A stretch of DNA of 64,000 nucleotides from Aminipila sp032051575 (GTDB lineage: Bacteria > Bacillota > Clostridia > Peptostreptococcales > Anaerovoracaceae), in assembly GCF_032051575.1 (NCBI RefSeq), contig NZ_DAMBYD010000010.1, positions 124,001-188,000 on the forward strand, given 5' to 3'. The notes under the pieces were generated by a model that did not search any database, had not been told where the DNA came from, and was given only the letters and a program-made list of their open reading frames with translations. Position numbers and translations under genes: made by a program. This document shows, one piece after another, positions 63,242 to 64,000 of this stretch (positions are counted from its first letter, which is position 1; each line of letters opens with the position of its first letter).

Positions 63242-64000
63242 TCAATCATTTGATCTTATATACTGCTCCAATATTCCAATATATGATAACATTGTATCTT
63301 TCAATACATATTCATTTTCCTTATGGTAATTTACTCCCTGAGGTCCGTAAAGTATCGTTGGTATTGATAATTCATTGAAAAGTACATTTCCGTCACTTAC
63401 ACTCCGATTTATTTTAAATTCCGGCACAGTATTATTATTTTTACGTATAATATTTAATAGATTGTTCAAACAGACAGTATCCGTATTTATTTTATATGAT
63501 GGGTAAAAAGGAATCTCTTTAGTAATTGTCAATTCTCCTTTTCCAACGTATTTTTCATATAAATCATGTATATTTTTAATAAACTCACCTATATTTTCAT
63601 CAGAATTTAACTGTTTATTTAAATATGACGTACATTCTTCAGGAATACTGAGGCTGTATCCTTCATACTTGCTAAAAACTCTCAGAATACACAGCGAACC
63701 TATTTTGTTGTCTTTATAAAGAGGCATGTATTCATTGTTCAGAACATTTATAAGCGAAGCCATACAGTCTATTGCATTTATTCCGGATTCGGGTGTAGCT
63801 GCATGTCCCGTTACGCCCTTTATTTCCAGTTTAAGTAATGCCTTACCTGTGGAACCGATAACTATATTATCATAATGCGGTTCTGCCAAAATTGCAAAAT
63901 CCGCTGAATCTTCCGCTTTCTTTCCGTTAACATAAGCATGTGCTCCAATTGAATGTCTTTCTTCATCTGCCAAACCTATAAATTCAATTTCTCCTGAAAA
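63242..64000 (-). CDS. M20-family peptidase/deacylase (5' end outside window)
   Basis: The visible 252 codons begin in mid-protein at the right edge (FSGEIEFIGLADEERHSIGA), where ADEE carries a metal ligand. GVTGHAATPESGINAID is the dimerisation-domain His motif, and YGPQGVNYHKENEYVL holds the late metal-ligand histidine. It belongs to the ArgE/DapE/CPG2 group, hydrolysing acyl-amino acids or dipeptides. No substrate can be fixed. The start lies beyond 64000. Confidence 0.8.
   Translation of the reverse strand, partial: FSGEIEFIGLADEERHSIGAHAYVNGKKAEDSADFAILAEPHYDNIVIGSTGKALLKLEIKGVTGHAATPESGINAIDCMASLINVLNNEYMPLYKDNKIGSLCILRVFSKYEGYSLSIPEECTSYLNKQLNSDENIGEFIKNIHDLYEKYVGKGELTITKEIPFYPSYKINTDTVCLNNLLNIIRKNNNTVPEFKINRSVSDGNVLFNELSIPTILYGPQGVNYHKENEYVLKDTMLSYIGILEQYIRSND

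Overview
The window is AT-rich DNA from a low-GC Firmicute, most likely an anaerobe of the Clostridia/Tissierellia. The evidence is strong AGGAGG-type ribosome sites, several GTG and TTG starts, SLH surface anchoring, and the gene families seen. About 1-47 kb is one large integrative and conjugative element (ICE) of the clostridial CTn type, transcribed almost entirely leftward. About 47.3-55.2 kb is a defence cluster. About 55.3-57.7 kb is IS and gene debris. From 57.7 kb on come ordinary chromosomal genes: rlmD, a thioesterase, a flavodoxin-like protein, ptsI, aroD and an M20 peptidase.

ICE, read from right to left (the direction of transcription). A RepA-like AAA ATPase (45.9-46.9 kb) is followed by an iteron/hairpin region, a SHOCT-like small protein and a large serine recombinase. 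Next is a metal-resistance cargo (ArsR-type regulator, detached HMA protein, P-type ATPase, CopZ-like Fe-S protein). Then come ArdA-like and other accessory proteins, a D12 adenine methylase and an AbrB-like protein. A complete Tad/Flp-like pilus locus follows (31.9-21.0 kb: pilin-like DUF6133 proteins, SLH adhesin, prepilin peptidase, CpaB, TadZ, TadA, TadB, TadC and two pseudopilins). It leads into the type IV secretion block: VirB2-like, VirB6-like, PrgI/VirB3-like, VirB4 and an NlpC/P60 hydrolase. Accessory DUF proteins and a second copy of the iteron/hairpin region precede the relaxosome protein and a relaxase that runs off the left edge.

Three insertions break the leftward ICE operon. 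A rightward block at 15.8-18.2 kb sits between the VirB2-like and VirB6-like genes. An orphan leftward gene with its own terminator, plus an amber-interrupted membrane ORF, lies at 10.4-11.7 kb upstream of virB4. The metal cargo lies at 39.4-42.7 kb. A split C5 cytosine methyltransferase (12.7-14.4 kb) has a 356-nt stretch in which both reading frames appear to encode conserved protein.

Defence cluster. A type II restriction-modification operon has two different methyltransferases around one nuclease. Behind it is an AIPR-like abortive-infection gene whose leader contains a strong promoter, a palindrome and a terminator with a competing antiterminator pairing. Next are a protein with a C-terminal PD-(D/E)XK-like nuclease motif and an HD-domain protein. 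A decayed transposase, a nested structured-RNA candidate, two gene relics and a polypyrimidine tract then separate this region from the 3' end of rlmD, which is a plausible integration boundary.

The most unusual items are the dual-coded split methyltransferase, the duplicated oriT/iteron-like regions 43 kb apart, the attenuator-like leader of the AIPR gene, and the co-location of a full Tad pilus with a conjugation machine. Family names come from recalled motifs, not from database searches.
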